DNA of 64,000 nucleotides from assembly GCA_029266425.1 (NCBI GenBank), contig JAQSWY010000014.1, positions 52,864 through 116,863 on the forward strand. Reading direction: 5' to 3'. The notes beneath the pieces are model-generated. The model did no database searches. It had not been told where the DNA came from and saw only the letters and a list, made by a program, of their open reading frames with translations. This document shows positions 16,670-25,087 of this stretch, one piece after another. Positions within the stretch are counted from its first letter, which is position 1. Each line of letters begins with the position of its first letter. This DNA comes from Xanthobacteraceae bacterium. GTDB taxonomy: Bacteria; Pseudomonadota; Alphaproteobacteria; Rhizobiales; Xanthobacteraceae. The translations under genes were made by a program, and so were the position numbers.

Positions 16670-17065
16670 TCAGATCGTCGCGCCGTGACGCACGCGCGCG
16701 GCACCGGCGCGGGCGATCTCCACCGGCGCTTCGGTGCGCTCGCGTTCGCCTAGCGCCTCGACCTTGCGCAACTCGTCCATGGCCGCGTCGAGCGCCTCGC
16801 GCGCCTCGTCGAGCTGCTGCTTCAATTCGTCGGCCGAGCGCTTGAGATTGTCGCGCCGCGTTGCGGCTGCGCGGGCATAGGTCGGATAGGCGAAATGATT
16901 GGGGTCGGATATGCCGGAGCGCTGCTGCTCGGCGGCGATCTCACGATCGAGATCGGCGGCCATGCGCTCGAAATCGGCGATCATGGTCTCGATCTGCACG
17001 AAGTGCCGACGCTTTTCCTCGGCCTGGAACTTCTTGAGACGGACGATCGTGTCACGAGATTTCAT
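16670..17065 (-). CDS. fliJ: Flagellar export chaperone FliJ
   Basis: 131-residue coiled-coil protein with the alphaproteobacterial FliJ start MKSRDTIVRLKKFQAEEKRR and QIETMIADFERMAADLDREI. FliJ acts at the flagellar export gate with the FliI ATPase. No other flagellar gene is in the window. It is divergent from ctrA across 538 bp; in Hyphomicrobiales fliJ is commonly found beside ctrA, which supports the call. Confidence 0.9.
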   Translation of the reverse strand: MKSRDTIVRLKKFQAEEKRRHFVQIETMIADFERMAADLDREIAAEQQRSGISDPNHFAYPTYARAAATRRDNLKRSADELKQQLDEAREALDAAMDELRKVEALGERERTEAPVEIARAGAARVRHGATI

Positions 17066-17334
17066 ACGGGCGATACTCCGATACTCAGGTTAGCATCCGG
17101 TTGCCGCATTCATTCCAATTTGCCGCATTGCCGTGCCGACCTGCGCCATCCTCACGCGACGGCACGAGCCCATCATCGCAAGGACAGGTTGCCGGTTCCT
17201 TACCCCCACGCCACCGTTGGCCCACTCGGCCGTGCCTTTCTTCGATTTGGCAACGAGATGGAAACGATTTGTTTACCGGCTCCGTTAATGATCGTGTCAC
17301 GTCCGGTGCAATCTGGCGACGCGCGTGAAAAGGC

Positions 17335-17504
17335 GAGTCGAAAGATTCACTTAAGGCCAATCGTTAAGACGTGACTCAAGGTCCGAGATCGACGAAATCT
17401 ATTTCCGGCACAGACGCTTGCGGCAAGACTCGAACATATTTTCGTGTTTCCGCTTGTGCAGGGGAATCAGGTTTTGTTACCTCTGTTCCATTGAGTGTCG
17501 AATC
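17335..17504. promoter_or_regulatory. Cluster of six GANTC sites upstream of ctrA
   Basis: GANTC, the CcrM methylation site, occurs at 17335 (GAGTC), 17344 (GATTC), 17373 (GACTC), 17427 (GACTC), 17464 (GAATC) and 17500 (GAATC), all within 170 bp and ending 100 bp before the ctrA ATG. At this GC content fewer than one is expected. CcrM methylation controls ctrA transcription in Caulobacter, so this is likely the ctrA promoter control region. The whole 17066-17603 gap holds no gene. Confidence 0.75.
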
Positions 17505-17603
17505 GGTGTGCCAAGCCGGGCGCGGGGAAGAGCATCGCTCGGGCCGGAATGGCCAACGTGTGTTTTGACCCCTTAAAGGCCGTGGCGAGGGAAGGGGATT
17601 GGC

Positions 17604-18305
17604 ATGCGCGTCTTGCTCATCGAGGACGACCGCGCGACCGCGCAGAGCATCGAACTGATGCTGAAGTCCGAGAGCTTCAACGTCTATACGACGGATCTCG
17701 GTGAAGAGGGCGTCGATCTCGGCAAGCTCTATGACTACGACATCATCCTCCTCGACCTGAACCTGCCCGACATGTCGGGCTATGATGTCCTGAAGGGATT
17801 GCGCGTCGCCAAGGTGAAGACGCCGATCCTCATCCTCTCCGGCCTCGCCGGCATCGAGGACAAGGTGAAGGGTCTCGGCTTCGGCGCCGACGACTATCTC
17901 ACCAAGCCCTTCCACAAGGACGAGCTGGTTGCCCGCATCCACGCCATCGTGCGACGCTCCAAGGGCCATGCCCAATCGGTCATCCAGACCGGCGACCTCA
18001 TCGTCAATCTCGACACCAAGACGGTGGAAGTCTCCGCTGCCCGCGTGCACCTGACCGGCAAGGAGTACCAGATGCTGGAGCTCCTTTCGCTGCGCAAAGG
18101 CACGACGCTGACCAAGGAGATGTTCCTCAACCATCTCTATGGCGGCATGGACGAGCCGGAGCTGAAGATCATCGACGTCTTCATCTGCAAGCTGCGCAAG
18201 AAGCTCGCCAATGCCTCCTCGGGCCGCAACTACATCGAGACGGTGTGGGGCCGCGGCTATGTGCTGCGCGAGCCCACCGAAAGCGAAGAGCGCATCCCGG
18301 CCTGA
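17604..18305 (+). CDS. ctrA: Cell-cycle master response regulator CtrA
   Basis: 233-residue OmpR-family regulator. The receiver domain begins [20 protein letters not shown], with phospho-acceptor Asp in [16 protein letters not shown] (about residue 51) and conserved Lys in [14 protein letters not shown]. The winged-helix DNA-binding domain follows ([34 protein letters not shown]). The sequence is close to canonical CtrA throughout. It receives phosphate from ChpT, encoded at 21.3-21.9 kb. The upstream region is dense in GANTC sites and a strong terminator follows. Confidence 0.98.
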   Translation: MRVLLIEDDRATAQSIELMLKSESFNVYTTDLGEEGVDLGKLYDYDIILLDLNLPDMSGYDVLKGLRVAKVKTPILILSGLAGIEDKVKGLGFGADDYLTKPFHKDELVARIHAIVRRSKGHAQSVIQTGDLIVNLDTKTVEVSAARVHLTGKEYQMLELLSLRKGTTLTKEMFLNHLYGGMDEPELKIIDVFICKLRKKLANASSGRNYIETVWGRGYVLREPTESEERIPA

Positions 18306-18325
18306 GGTCGACGAGCGTTGAACGA

Positions 18326-18351
18326 AAAACCCCGCCCCACGGCGGGGTTTT
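18326..18351 (+). terminator. Intrinsic terminator of ctrA
   Basis: A perfect stem of AAAACCCCGCC and GGCGGGGTTTT around a CCAC loop begins 20 bp after the ctrA stop and is followed by TGTTTT. Confidence 0.92.
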
Positions 18352-18375
18352 GTTTTGGGGTGCCGCTTGGCTGAA

Positions 18376-18514
18376 ACATCCTTCGAGGCTCGCGGAGCCT
18401 GTCCTCGGGCTTGCCAAAGCAAGACCCGTGGGCTCGCACCTCAGGATGACGTGGTTTTGTAAACTGAACGTCATCCTGAGGCGCCGGCCATGGGCCGGCC
18501 TCGAAGGATGTTGA
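18376..18514. repeat. Family A palindromic repeat pair
   Basis: Inverted units starting ACATCCTTCGAGGCTCGC and ending GGCCTCGAAGGATGTTG between convergent ctrA and the DUF305 gene. The left unit has a longer central segment than the other copies (about 70 bp). Confidence 0.88.
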
Positions 18515-18548
18515 GGCAGATCACCCTCTTCGTTTCTTCAGTGGCCGA

Positions 18549-18935
18549 TCACTTCCGCTTCTTCGCCAGCCAGGCCTTCAGGAACGCGATCTCGTTCTCC
18601 TGCGCCTTGACGATCTCCTCGGCAAGCTTCCGCAGTTCGGGATCCTTGCCGCTTTCCAGCTCGATCCGCGCCATGTCGATCGCGCCCTGGTGGTGCGGGA
18701 TCATGCTCCTGGCGAAGTCGATATCGGTGTCGCCGGTGAAGGGTATCGCCATGCCCTGGTGCATGCGGGCATTGGCCTTTTCTAACGCCTCGGTCGACGG
18801 GGTTTTCGCTGCCGCGGCGGTGCCGGGCTGCATGTGGCCGCTGTGGTCCATGCCGGGCATGTCCTGGCCGGATGCGACGCCGGCGGCGAGCACAACGGCA
18901 AGTACGCCGTGTGCGGCGGAACGGGCAATGATCAT
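18549..18935 (-). CDS. DUF305 family exported protein
   Basis: 128-residue protein. A signal peptide (residues 1-22) is followed by a Met/His-rich segment (QDMPGMDHSGHMQPG) and the DUF305 signature ARSMIPHHQGAIDMARIELESGKDPELRKLAEEI. It is a ferritin-like four-helix fold of unknown activity, often near copper or heavy-metal resistance genes; metal binding through the His/Met motifs is plausible. The ATG at 18935 is preceded by AGGAG. The small Cys/His protein upstream is on the same strand. Confidence 0.92.
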   Translation of the reverse strand: MIIARSAAHGVLAVVLAAGVASGQDMPGMDHSGHMQPGTAAAAKTPSTEALEKANARMHQGMAIPFTGDTDIDFARSMIPHHQGAIDMARIELESGKDPELRKLAEEIVKAQENEIAFLKAWLAKKRK

Positions 18936-19012
18936 GAGGTGCTCTCCTGAATGAAGATGCGCCGACGCGGGTCCTCCCGATGAGGGAGCAACGCGGCAGG
19001 GACTGTCCGGGT

Positions 19013-19261
19013 TCAGGAAAGCGTTCGAGGCGGCGGCACCGGGATCGGCAGCGCGCGCCCCGTTAGCGGATACGCCGCAGTGCCGTCCCACGCCGCGAAG
19101 CGCCGCGCGGGTGAAATGAGCGGCCCCTGCCCGGCGGGCGCGATGACCAGGCAGGCCAGCACGCAGCACAGGTGTCCGACCGTCGGCTGCGGGCCGCTGC
19201 GGTGAGGATGTTCGCCGCCACGTGCCCTGTGCATCTCCGCCCCATGCAGAGGAGCGGTCAT
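19013..19261 (-). CDS. Small DUF2946-like hypothetical protein
   Basis: 82 residues. It begins MTAPLHGAEMHRARGGEHPH, followed by a short hydrophobic Cys-containing stretch (TVGHLCCVLACLVIAPAG) and a Pro-rich end (ALPIPVPPPRTLS). The layout resembles the small DUF2946-type proteins that accompany copper-related genes: His/Cys-rich, one hydrophobic segment, PPPR near the end. It lies 77 bp upstream of the DUF305 gene on the same strand, which fits a small metal-response pair. The family match is by eye and weak; it could be non-coding. Confidence 0.5.
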   Translation of the reverse strand: MTAPLHGAEMHRARGGEHPHRSGPQPTVGHLCCVLACLVIAPAGQGPLISPARRFAAWDGTAAYPLTGRALPIPVPPPRTLS

Positions 19262-19395
19262 CTGCTCATGGCAGGGCGCGGTACGCCCGACACCGAGAAA
19301 ATAGCACGCGATTTCCGCTCACGTCGTCTTCTCGGCCGCAGCGCAGCAGAGAGCCGGGATCGCGCGCCGAAGAGGACGACATGCAAAGAGCAGCA

Positions 19396-19761
19396 CTAGA
19401 TCAACCCGACCTGGTGCAGCTTGGCGCTCAGCACCTCGCGGTCGAAGGGCTTCAGCAGCGTGGCGTCGGCCCCAGCATGCATGGCGCGGGCGATCACCGC
19501 GAGTTCGTTCTCCACCGCGCAGAACACCACCTTCGGATGGTCGCCGCCCGGCATGGCGCGCAGCGCCCGCAGGAAATCGAAACTGTCCATCGCCGGCATG
19601 CTCCAGTCGAGCAATATGCCGTCCGGCATCTGCCGCCCCACCTGATCGAGCGCCTGGCGCCCGTCGGCGGCCTCGGAAACTGTGAAGCCGTAGCCTTCCA
19701 ATATGTGGCGCGTCACCTTGCGGATGACGCTGGAATCGTCAGCGACGAGGCAAGTTTTCAC
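19396..19761 (-). CDS. CheY-like single-domain response regulator
   Basis: 121-residue receiver of the alphaproteobacterial CheY type (KTCLVADDSSVIRKVTRHILEGYGFTVSEA). Acidic DD and phospho-Asp (ILLDWSMPAMDSFDFL) are present, as is the Lys in LLKPFDREVL. The position of the conserved switch Thr/Ser is Ala in VVFCAVENE, where relatives have FCTTEN. I take the GTG at 19761, which matches the usual MKTCLV start; an ATG at 19785 adds eight residues. It is last in the minus-strand series chpT, CheW-REC, CheW, CheY-like. Confidence 0.85.
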   Translation of the reverse strand: MKTCLVADDSSVIRKVTRHILEGYGFTVSEAADGRQALDQVGRQMPDGILLDWSMPAMDSFDFLRALRAMPGGDHPKVVFCAVENELAVIARAMHAGADATLLKPFDREVLSAKLHQVGLI

Positions 19762-19805
19762 GTCGTGGACCTCGTCACGTCGCACACCTCTTCACATTCG
19801 TCTCC

Positions 19806-20300
19806 TCAAGCGGATTGCCGGTCGCTCCCGGTCAGCGCGGAGCCGCTGATGCGGGCTGCCTCGACCAGCAGCCGGGCGACATCGAGCCCGATCAGGGTGC
19901 GCGTGCCGTGCGGATAGACGCGGCTCGCGAGCGGACCGAACAGCGTCGCCGTCATCTCCCCGGCATCCGGGTCGAGCGCGGCGATGCCGTCTATGTCGTC
20001 GACCAGCAGTGCGAAGAAGCCAAGTTCGCTCTCCAGCCCGACCGCGACCGGCGAGCGCGCCGGTGCCGCGCCGAGTGCGGGGAATATCTGCCTGAGATCG
20101 ATCGCCGCCGCTGCGCGGCCGCGCAAATGGCAGAGCCCAGCAATGCCGGTGGGCGCCAGCGGAAGCGCGAGAATGCGCTCGGGGATGAACAGCTCGACCA
20201 CCTCGTCGGCGGGAACGGCCAGCCACACCGGGCCGAGCCCGGCGACCACGTGCGGCACCGTTGCACCGGCCGTATCCGAGCGGACCGTCGAAACGTCCAT
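19806..20300 (-). CDS. CheW-like scaffold protein
   Basis: 164-residue single CheW domain: GPVWLAVPADEVVELFIPERILALPLAPTGIAGLCHLRGRAAAAIDLRQIF resembles the CheW core, followed by GLESELGFFALLVDDIDGIAAL. CheW couples receptors to the CheA kinase, but no CheA is in the window. The sequence is divergent, so partner specificity is unclear. It lies 44 bp upstream of the CheY-like gene and 46 bp downstream of the CheW-REC gene. Confidence 0.78.
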   Translation of the reverse strand: MDVSTVRSDTAGATVPHVVAGLGPVWLAVPADEVVELFIPERILALPLAPTGIAGLCHLRGRAAAAIDLRQIFPALGAAPARSPVAVGLESELGFFALLVDDIDGIAALDPDAGEMTATLFGPLASRVYPHGTRTLIGLDVARLLVEAARISGSALTGSDRQSA

Positions 20301-20346
20301 CTATGCTGCCACCTTCTCAGGCCGACTGGATCCAGCCGGCCCGCGC

Positions 20347-21120
20347 TTATGCTGCCCACGTCTTGCGCTGCGCCAACGCCGCGATGAGCGACGCAACGTC
20401 ACCTGCGAGAATAGCGCCGTCGAAACCGTTTGGCACGCGCGGCAACGAGGAAAGGCTGGAAGCGATGAGACGGACGCCGTCGCGTGGCTCGACGGCCTCA
20501 GCCGCGAAGGCGTCGAGATCGAGCACGATGGTATCGAAGTGTTGGCCCGAGAGCCGCGCCGCGCGCGGATCCTCCGCGAGCGAGACCTCGTGGCCGAGCC
20601 GGCGTAGCAGCGCGCGCAGGCGGTCGCGGCCGTTGCCGGCGGGCGCCACGACCAGCGCGCGCGGGCCGCGTTCAGGCACCTCTGGCGCGCTCGCCCGCAA
20701 TATCCCGGTCGGAATGTGCAGGAGGATCGCCCGCTCGCCCGCGGGCAGCACGGCGATACCGGCAATCAACGCCGCCTGCCGTGCCGGCGCTTCCGGTATG
20801 GTGGCGGGCATGGCGCGCAATTCGGCGGCGGCGGCAACCGGCTCGGCGTCGAGCAGCACGGTGCCGCGCACGCGGCCGGCCTCGCCGACCAGCAGCAGAG
20901 CCCCGGTGCGCGGATGGTCGGGCGCGGCGATGCCGAGCCGGCTCGAAAGCCGCAGCAAGGGAAGCCCGCTGGCGCCGAGTACGCCGCTCTCGGCGAGCCG
21001 CGCAAGGCGGCGCAGGCGCTCGCCGTCGACGGCCAGCTGTTCCACCACGCCGGCGGCGGGCAACGCAAAGCGCATGCCGTCGAGCGCGAAGACCAGCACG
21101 TCGGTAAGGGGACGGCTCAT
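20347..21120 (-). CDS. CheW domain fused to degenerate receiver domain
   Basis: 257 residues. The CheW-like domain (about 1-130) starts DVLVFALDGMRFALPAAGVVEQLAVD and continues through GLPLLRLSSRLG. The receiver-like domain (about 145-257) reads ALVVAPAGNGRDRLRALLRRLGHEVSLAEDP, where the acidic DD pair of receivers is replaced by AP. IVLDLD keeps an Asp at the acceptor site, but the conserved Lys is lost (GAILAGDV). The CheW-REC order equals the C-terminal end of hybrid CheA kinases, so it may be what remains of one. The ATG at 21120 is used; another at 21147 is possible. Confidence 0.7.
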   Translation of the reverse strand: MSRPLTDVLVFALDGMRFALPAAGVVEQLAVDGERLRRLARLAESGVLGASGLPLLRLSSRLGIAAPDHPRTGALLLVGEAGRVRGTVLLDAEPVAAAAELRAMPATIPEAPARQAALIAGIAVLPAGERAILLHIPTGILRASAPEVPERGPRALVVAPAGNGRDRLRALLRRLGHEVSLAEDPRAARLSGQHFDTIVLDLDAFAAEAVEPRDGVRLIASSLSSLPRVPNGFDGAILAGDVASLIAALAQRKTWAA

Positions 21121-21268
21121 GTCGATCCATACGCGCCGGCGATACACAACAGGCGGCGCGCGCCGGCAGGACGCACCGGCGCAAGTGTCGGCGCATCCGC
21201 GTTAACGTCTGCTGAAACGGTACCCGACTCTACGCCGGCAATCCCCAATTTCCGCAGAGATGCCGGTA

Positions 21269-21946
21269 TCAGACGGCGGTGTCGGCAGTGCCCTCGACCT
21301 TGGCCGGGACGGCGAGGATGGCGACGCCCTCACCCTCGAGCGCAAGCTTCACCTCGACGCCGACCGCGCGCGCCAGAAGGCCGGTATAATGCGGCTGCAC
21401 CGCATGGGCGTCGATGCTGCCGCTCTCGGTGGCGCCGCCGTCGAGCAGGCCCTGAAGATGCGGGGGAACGCGTGCGCTGGTGCCTTCGGTACGCAGCCGG
21501 AAGCCGGTCGCCTCGCCCTCTCCCGCCGCCTCCACGGTGATGGTGCCGCCGCGCGGGATGGTGGCGCCGGCGACCATCAGGAGGTTCAGCAGCAGCTTCA
21601 CCCGGTTCTTCGGCAGGATGGCGCGCGGCACCAGCCAGTTGAGCGTGGTGCGGTCGTCCTGGATGAAGCCCTTCGCCACCTGCTCGGCATCGCCGGTGTC
21701 GATCTGCGCGCCCGCCGAGCCGGAGGCTCCGAAGGCGAGCCGGGCGAATTGCAGCCGGGCGGAGGCCTGCCGCGCACTCTTGGCGATGAGATCGAGCGCG
21801 AACTCGCGCATGCTGGCGTCGCTGTCGTCTTCCAGCACTTCGAGCCCGTTGACGATCGCCCCGACCGGGCTGATGACGTCGTGGCACACCCGCGAGCACA
21901 GCAACGCGGCGAGATCGAGCTTGTCGAGATCGATGGCGGTGGTCAT
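21269..21946 (-). CDS. chpT: Histidine phosphotransferase ChpT
   Basis: 225-residue ChpT that moves phosphate from CckA to CtrA and CpdR. The helical N terminus has the phospho-His motif LLCSRVCHDVISPVGAIVNGLEVL (His at about residue 22), followed by a degenerate HATPase-like domain with no ATP site (KLLLNLLMVAGATIPRGGTITVEA), which the family uses for dimerisation and receiver docking. The ATG at 21946 places the His as in relatives. It is first in a minus-strand series with the CheW/CheY-like genes. Confidence 0.95.
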   Translation of the reverse strand: MTTAIDLDKLDLAALLCSRVCHDVISPVGAIVNGLEVLEDDSDASMREFALDLIAKSARQASARLQFARLAFGASGSAGAQIDTGDAEQVAKGFIQDDRTTLNWLVPRAILPKNRVKLLLNLLMVAGATIPRGGTITVEAAGEGEATGFRLRTEGTSARVPPHLQGLLDGGATESGSIDAHAVQPHYTGLLARAVGVEVKLALEGEGVAILAVPAKVEGTADTAV

Positions 21947-22081
21947 CGGATTCCTGTCGAAAAGAAGGTCGGAAGCGGCGGCGCGAATCGCGCCGGGGGT
22001 GCGGCCAGGATGCCGTCTGTGATACACCGCCGCCACCGGCCGTCCAACTCGGGAGCCGCCGGCAACGGCCGAAGCTCACTC

Positions 22082-22918
22082 ATGCATTCCGATATCCCCT
22101 CGACCTCCGCCTCCGCCGTGACCCGCGATCCGGCGCTGCTCATCGGCCTCGCCGAGGCCGTGCTTGCCGCGGGCGCCGTGATCATGCGCATCCGTGCCGA
22201 AGGTTTCGAGGCCGGCACCAAGGCCGATGAGAGCCCGGTGACGGCCGCCGACCTCGCCTCCGAGGAACTCTTGCGCGCGCGCCTCGAAAAGCTCTTGCCC
22301 GGCGTGCCGGTGATCGCGGAGGAAGCGGTGTCGCAGGGCCGCGGCGAGACGCCGGGGGGCGCCTTCCTGCTGGTCGACCCGCTCGACGGCACCCGCGAGT
22401 TCATCGCCGAACGCGGCGAATTCACCATCAATATCGGCCTCGTCGAGAATGGTGTGCCGATCTTCGGCGCGCTCTATGCCCCTGCGGTCGAGCGGCTCTA
22501 TCTCGGTGGTCCCGAGGGTGCCTTCCGCGCCGACCTGCATCCCGGCGCCCCGGCCGGGCGCCAGCATTGGCGGCCGATCGCCTGCCGCCCGGTGCCGGCG
22601 ACCGGCATCGTCGCCGTGGCGAGCCGTTCCCACCTCGATCCGGACACCGCGCAGTTGCTCGAGGCGCTGGATGTCTTGGAGCGCGTGAGCTGCGGCTCGG
22701 CGCTGAAATTCGGCCTCGTCGCCGAAGGCCTTGCGGACATCTACCCGCGGCTGTCGCCGGTGTGCGAATGGGACGTCGCCGCCGGCCACGCGATACTGCG
22801 GGCCGCCGGCGGCAGCGTGACGCGGCCGGACGGCGCGCCGCTCGCCTATGGCCGCACCGGCGAGCGGTACATCGTACCCTCCTTCCTGGCGAGGGGCCGC
22901 ACCGACGCTGGGGGATGA
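22082..22918 (+). CDS. cysQ: 3'(2'),5'-bisphosphate nucleotidase CysQ
   Basis: 278-residue lithium-sensitive phosphatase of the inositol-monophosphatase fold that hydrolyses PAP/PAPS intermediates. The metal-site motifs are VIAEEAVSQG, DPLDGTREF (about residues 102-110) and the C-terminal WDVAAGHAIL. The start at 22082 gives the family length. It is divergent from chpT and is followed by a 171 bp gap before eipA with no gene visible. Confidence 0.93.
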   Translation: MHSDIPSTSASAVTRDPALLIGLAEAVLAAGAVIMRIRAEGFEAGTKADESPVTAADLASEELLRARLEKLLPGVPVIAEEAVSQGRGETPGGAFLLVDPLDGTREFIAERGEFTINIGLVENGVPIFGALYAPAVERLYLGGPEGAFRADLHPGAPAGRQHWRPIACRPVPATGIVAVASRSHLDPDTAQLLEALDVLERVSCGSALKFGLVAEGLADIYPRLSPVCEWDVAAGHAILRAAGGSVTRPDGAPLAYGRTGERYIVPSFLARGRTDAGG

Positions 22919-23089
22919 TGCCGGCCCGGGCATAAGGGCAACATCACCCGGCTTTCGCGCCGTCCGGTAGTGCCATGCCTTTCCAAGGTCGCACTCCGTG
23001 TTATTGATTACCGGGGGAGTCGGACCGTGGCGGCAGCGTCGCGTCCGGGACCCGCGCCTATTCCCGTGACGCCATTTGCGAGACGCCAA

Positions 23090-23674
23090 ATGCCGAAGTT
23101 GCGCACCCTGCTCACCTGCCTCGCCCTGCCCCTCCTCGCCCTCTTGGCGCTGCCCTTCCTCGCCGTTCCGGCGAGCGCCCAGCAGCAGCCCGGCGCCTAT
23201 TCACAGGACGAACTGGTCTCCAAGGGCCATGGTTTCTTCGGTGAGGTCTCGCGCGGCCTCGCGCTTTCGATCGAGCGGGCCTACAGCAAGTGGGGTCAGC
23301 CCAATGGCTACATCCTCGGGCAGGAAGGCTCCGGCGCCTTCGTCGGCGGCCTGCGCTATGGCGAGGGCACGCTCTATACCCGCAACGCCGGCGACATGCG
23401 GGTGTACTGGCAGGGCCCGTCGCTCGGCTGGGATTTCGGCGGCGACGGCGCGCGCACCATGATCCTCGTCTACAACCTGCGGTCCATCAACGACATCTTC
23501 CGCCGCTTCGGCGGCATTTCCGGCTCGGCCTATTTCGTCGCCGGCTTCGGCATGACCGCGCTGGCCGCCGACCCGATGGTGGTGGTGCCGATCCGCTCCG
23601 GCGTCGGCGTGCGTCTCGGCGCCAATGTCGGCTATCTCAAGTTCACGCCGAGCGCCACCTGGAACCCCTTCTGA
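23090..23674 (+). CDS. eipA: EipA-like envelope protein (DUF1134)
   Basis: 194-residue periplasmic protein. A signal peptide (LRTLLTCLALPLLALLALPFLAVPASA) is followed by the DUF1134 body, with GHGFFGEVSRGLALSIERAYSKWGQPNGYILGQEGSGAFVGGLRYGEG and the C-terminal RLGANVGYLKFTPSATWNPF. EipA of Brucella is a CtrA-linked protein needed for envelope integrity, and here it is within 6 kb of ctrA and chpT. The frame is open back to 22970, but the ATG at 23090 is the one that begins the signal peptide. Confidence 0.93.
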   Translation: MPKLRTLLTCLALPLLALLALPFLAVPASAQQQPGAYSQDELVSKGHGFFGEVSRGLALSIERAYSKWGQPNGYILGQEGSGAFVGGLRYGEGTLYTRNAGDMRVYWQGPSLGWDFGGDGARTMILVYNLRSINDIFRRFGGISGSAYFVAGFGMTALAADPMVVVPIRSGVGVRLGANVGYLKFTPSATWNPF

Positions 23675-23696
23675 ACCCCTTCCTTATTCCTGCTGC

Positions 23697-23724
23697 AAAC
23701 GGCCGGGACGCTTCCCGGCCGTTT
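23697..23724 (+). terminator. Hairpin after eipA
   Basis: Perfect 12 bp stem AAACGGCCGGGA and TCCCGGCCGTTT with a four-base loop, 23 bp after the eipA stop. It is not followed by a T-run, so it may act as a terminator or only stabilise the RNA. Confidence 0.7.
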
Positions 23725-23828
23725 GACGTTCCCGGGACACATTTCCTGTGCAGCTTTTCGCGGGGATTGTCGGCATATCGCGCTAAGCTTGCTTATATCG
23801 TTTCCGCGTTTTCGAGCTGAGAGGTCGC

Positions 23829-25067
23829 ATGGTCCTGGCGATCATGTATTCCGTACTGGGCTTTCTGGCCGCGACGCTGCTGGCGCTGCTCATCCTGCCG
23901 GCGGTGTGGCGTCGTGCCGTGCGGCTCACCACCAAGCGCATCGAAGGCGCCATCCCGGTCTCCATGGCCGAGATCCAGGCCGACAAGGACCAGCTCCGCG
24001 CCGAGTTCGCCATGAGCGCGCGCCGGCTGGAGCATGATGCCGATCTGCTGCGCGAGCGCACCGTGGCGCAGTTCGAGCAGCTCTCAAAGCAGGGCGCCGA
24101 GTTGTTCGCGCTGCGCACCGAGCGCGACGCCGGGCTTGCCCGCATTGCCGAGCTGGAAGCCGCCCATGCCACCTTCGCCGAAGCGGCCATCCGCCATGTC
24201 GACGAAATGATGGAGCGTGACAGCGCCTTTGCCGACCTCAGCACCGCGCACGGCACGACGCAGCAGAGTTTCGCCGCCGCGCTCGAGCAGCTCAATGAGG
24301 CGACGGCGCTGTCGGACAGCCTGCGGGTCGAGAATGTCGCGCTTAGCACCCAGGCGGACTCGCTCAAGGACCAGATCGCCGATCTGCAGCGCGAACTCGC
24401 CACGACCCAGGCGCTGCTCGCGGACGATCGCGGCTCGCTGCGCCAGACGATCGAGGCGCTGGGCAATGAGCGGACCCGCGGCGAGGAGCTTGCGAACCGG
24501 CTTGCCGAGATCGAGGCCGCCCTCGCCTCCAGCCGCGCCGAGGCCGAGACGCTCGCCCGGCAGGTCGCCACCCTGGAGGCCCGGGCCGCCGAACTCGCCG
24601 ACCATGCGCAGAGCAGCGGCGAGGCGCATCGCGCGGCGCAGGCCGAGATCGCCCGCATCGCCGGCGAGGCTGCGGCGGCGAAGCAGGAGGCCGACGGCGT
24701 CGCCAGGCACCTGCGCGACTCCATCGAGATGATGCGGGCCGAGAAGGCGATGCTGGAAGGCGCCCTCACCCAGGTGCGCGAAGACCGCGCCCGGTTGAGC
24801 AGCGCGCTGGAGACCCATCCGGCGGAAGCCGCGACCAATGGATCGGGCACGGCCGATCCGACCACGGCGGATGCCATGCTGCGCGATCGGCTGAGCGACA
24901 TCGCCGCCGAAGTGGTGCACATGACCGCGGTGCTGGAAGGACCGGATTCGCCGATCCGGGCCATACTGGCCGCGAACGATCCCGGCGACGAAGACGGGAG
25001 CGTCCCCACCACGCCGCCGACGCTCGCCGATCGCATCCGCGCCATCCAGAACCGCGCGCGGCGGTGA
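23829..25067 (+). CDS. Membrane-anchored long coiled-coil protein
   Basis: 412 residues. One N-terminal membrane helix (VLAIMYSVLGFLAATLLALLILPAVW, about 2-27) is followed by about 320 residues of heptad-rich coiled coil (Ala, Glu, Leu, Arg, Gln), for example LRAEFAMSARRLEHDADLL and LRDSIEMMRAEKAMLEG, and a short Pro-rich C-terminal tail. The topology suggests an inner-membrane protein with a cytoplasmic rod. I recognise no named family; similar proteins are widespread as hypotheticals in Hyphomicrobiales. It follows eipA on the same strand after the hairpin. Confidence 0.85.
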   Translation: MVLAIMYSVLGFLAATLLALLILPAVWRRAVRLTTKRIEGAIPVSMAEIQADKDQLRAEFAMSARRLEHDADLLRERTVAQFEQLSKQGAELFALRTERDAGLARIAELEAAHATFAEAAIRHVDEMMERDSAFADLSTAHGTTQQSFAAALEQLNEATALSDSLRVENVALSTQADSLKDQIADLQRELATTQALLADDRGSLRQTIEALGNERTRGEELANRLAEIEAALASSRAEAETLARQVATLEARAAELADHAQSSGEAHRAAQAEIARIAGEAAAAKQEADGVARHLRDSIEMMRAEKAMLEGALTQVREDRARLSSALETHPAEAATNGSGTADPTTADAMLRDRLSDIAAEVVHMTAVLEGPDSPIRAILAANDPGDEDGSVPTTPPTLADRIRAIQNRARR

Positions 25068-25087
25068 GATCGTTCATCAAATGCACC

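Noticed and set aside
17351..17367. TTAA...TTAA as a CtrA-binding site upstream of ctrA
   Set aside because: The spacing between the two TTAA half-sites is nine bases, not the seven of the canonical CtrA site.
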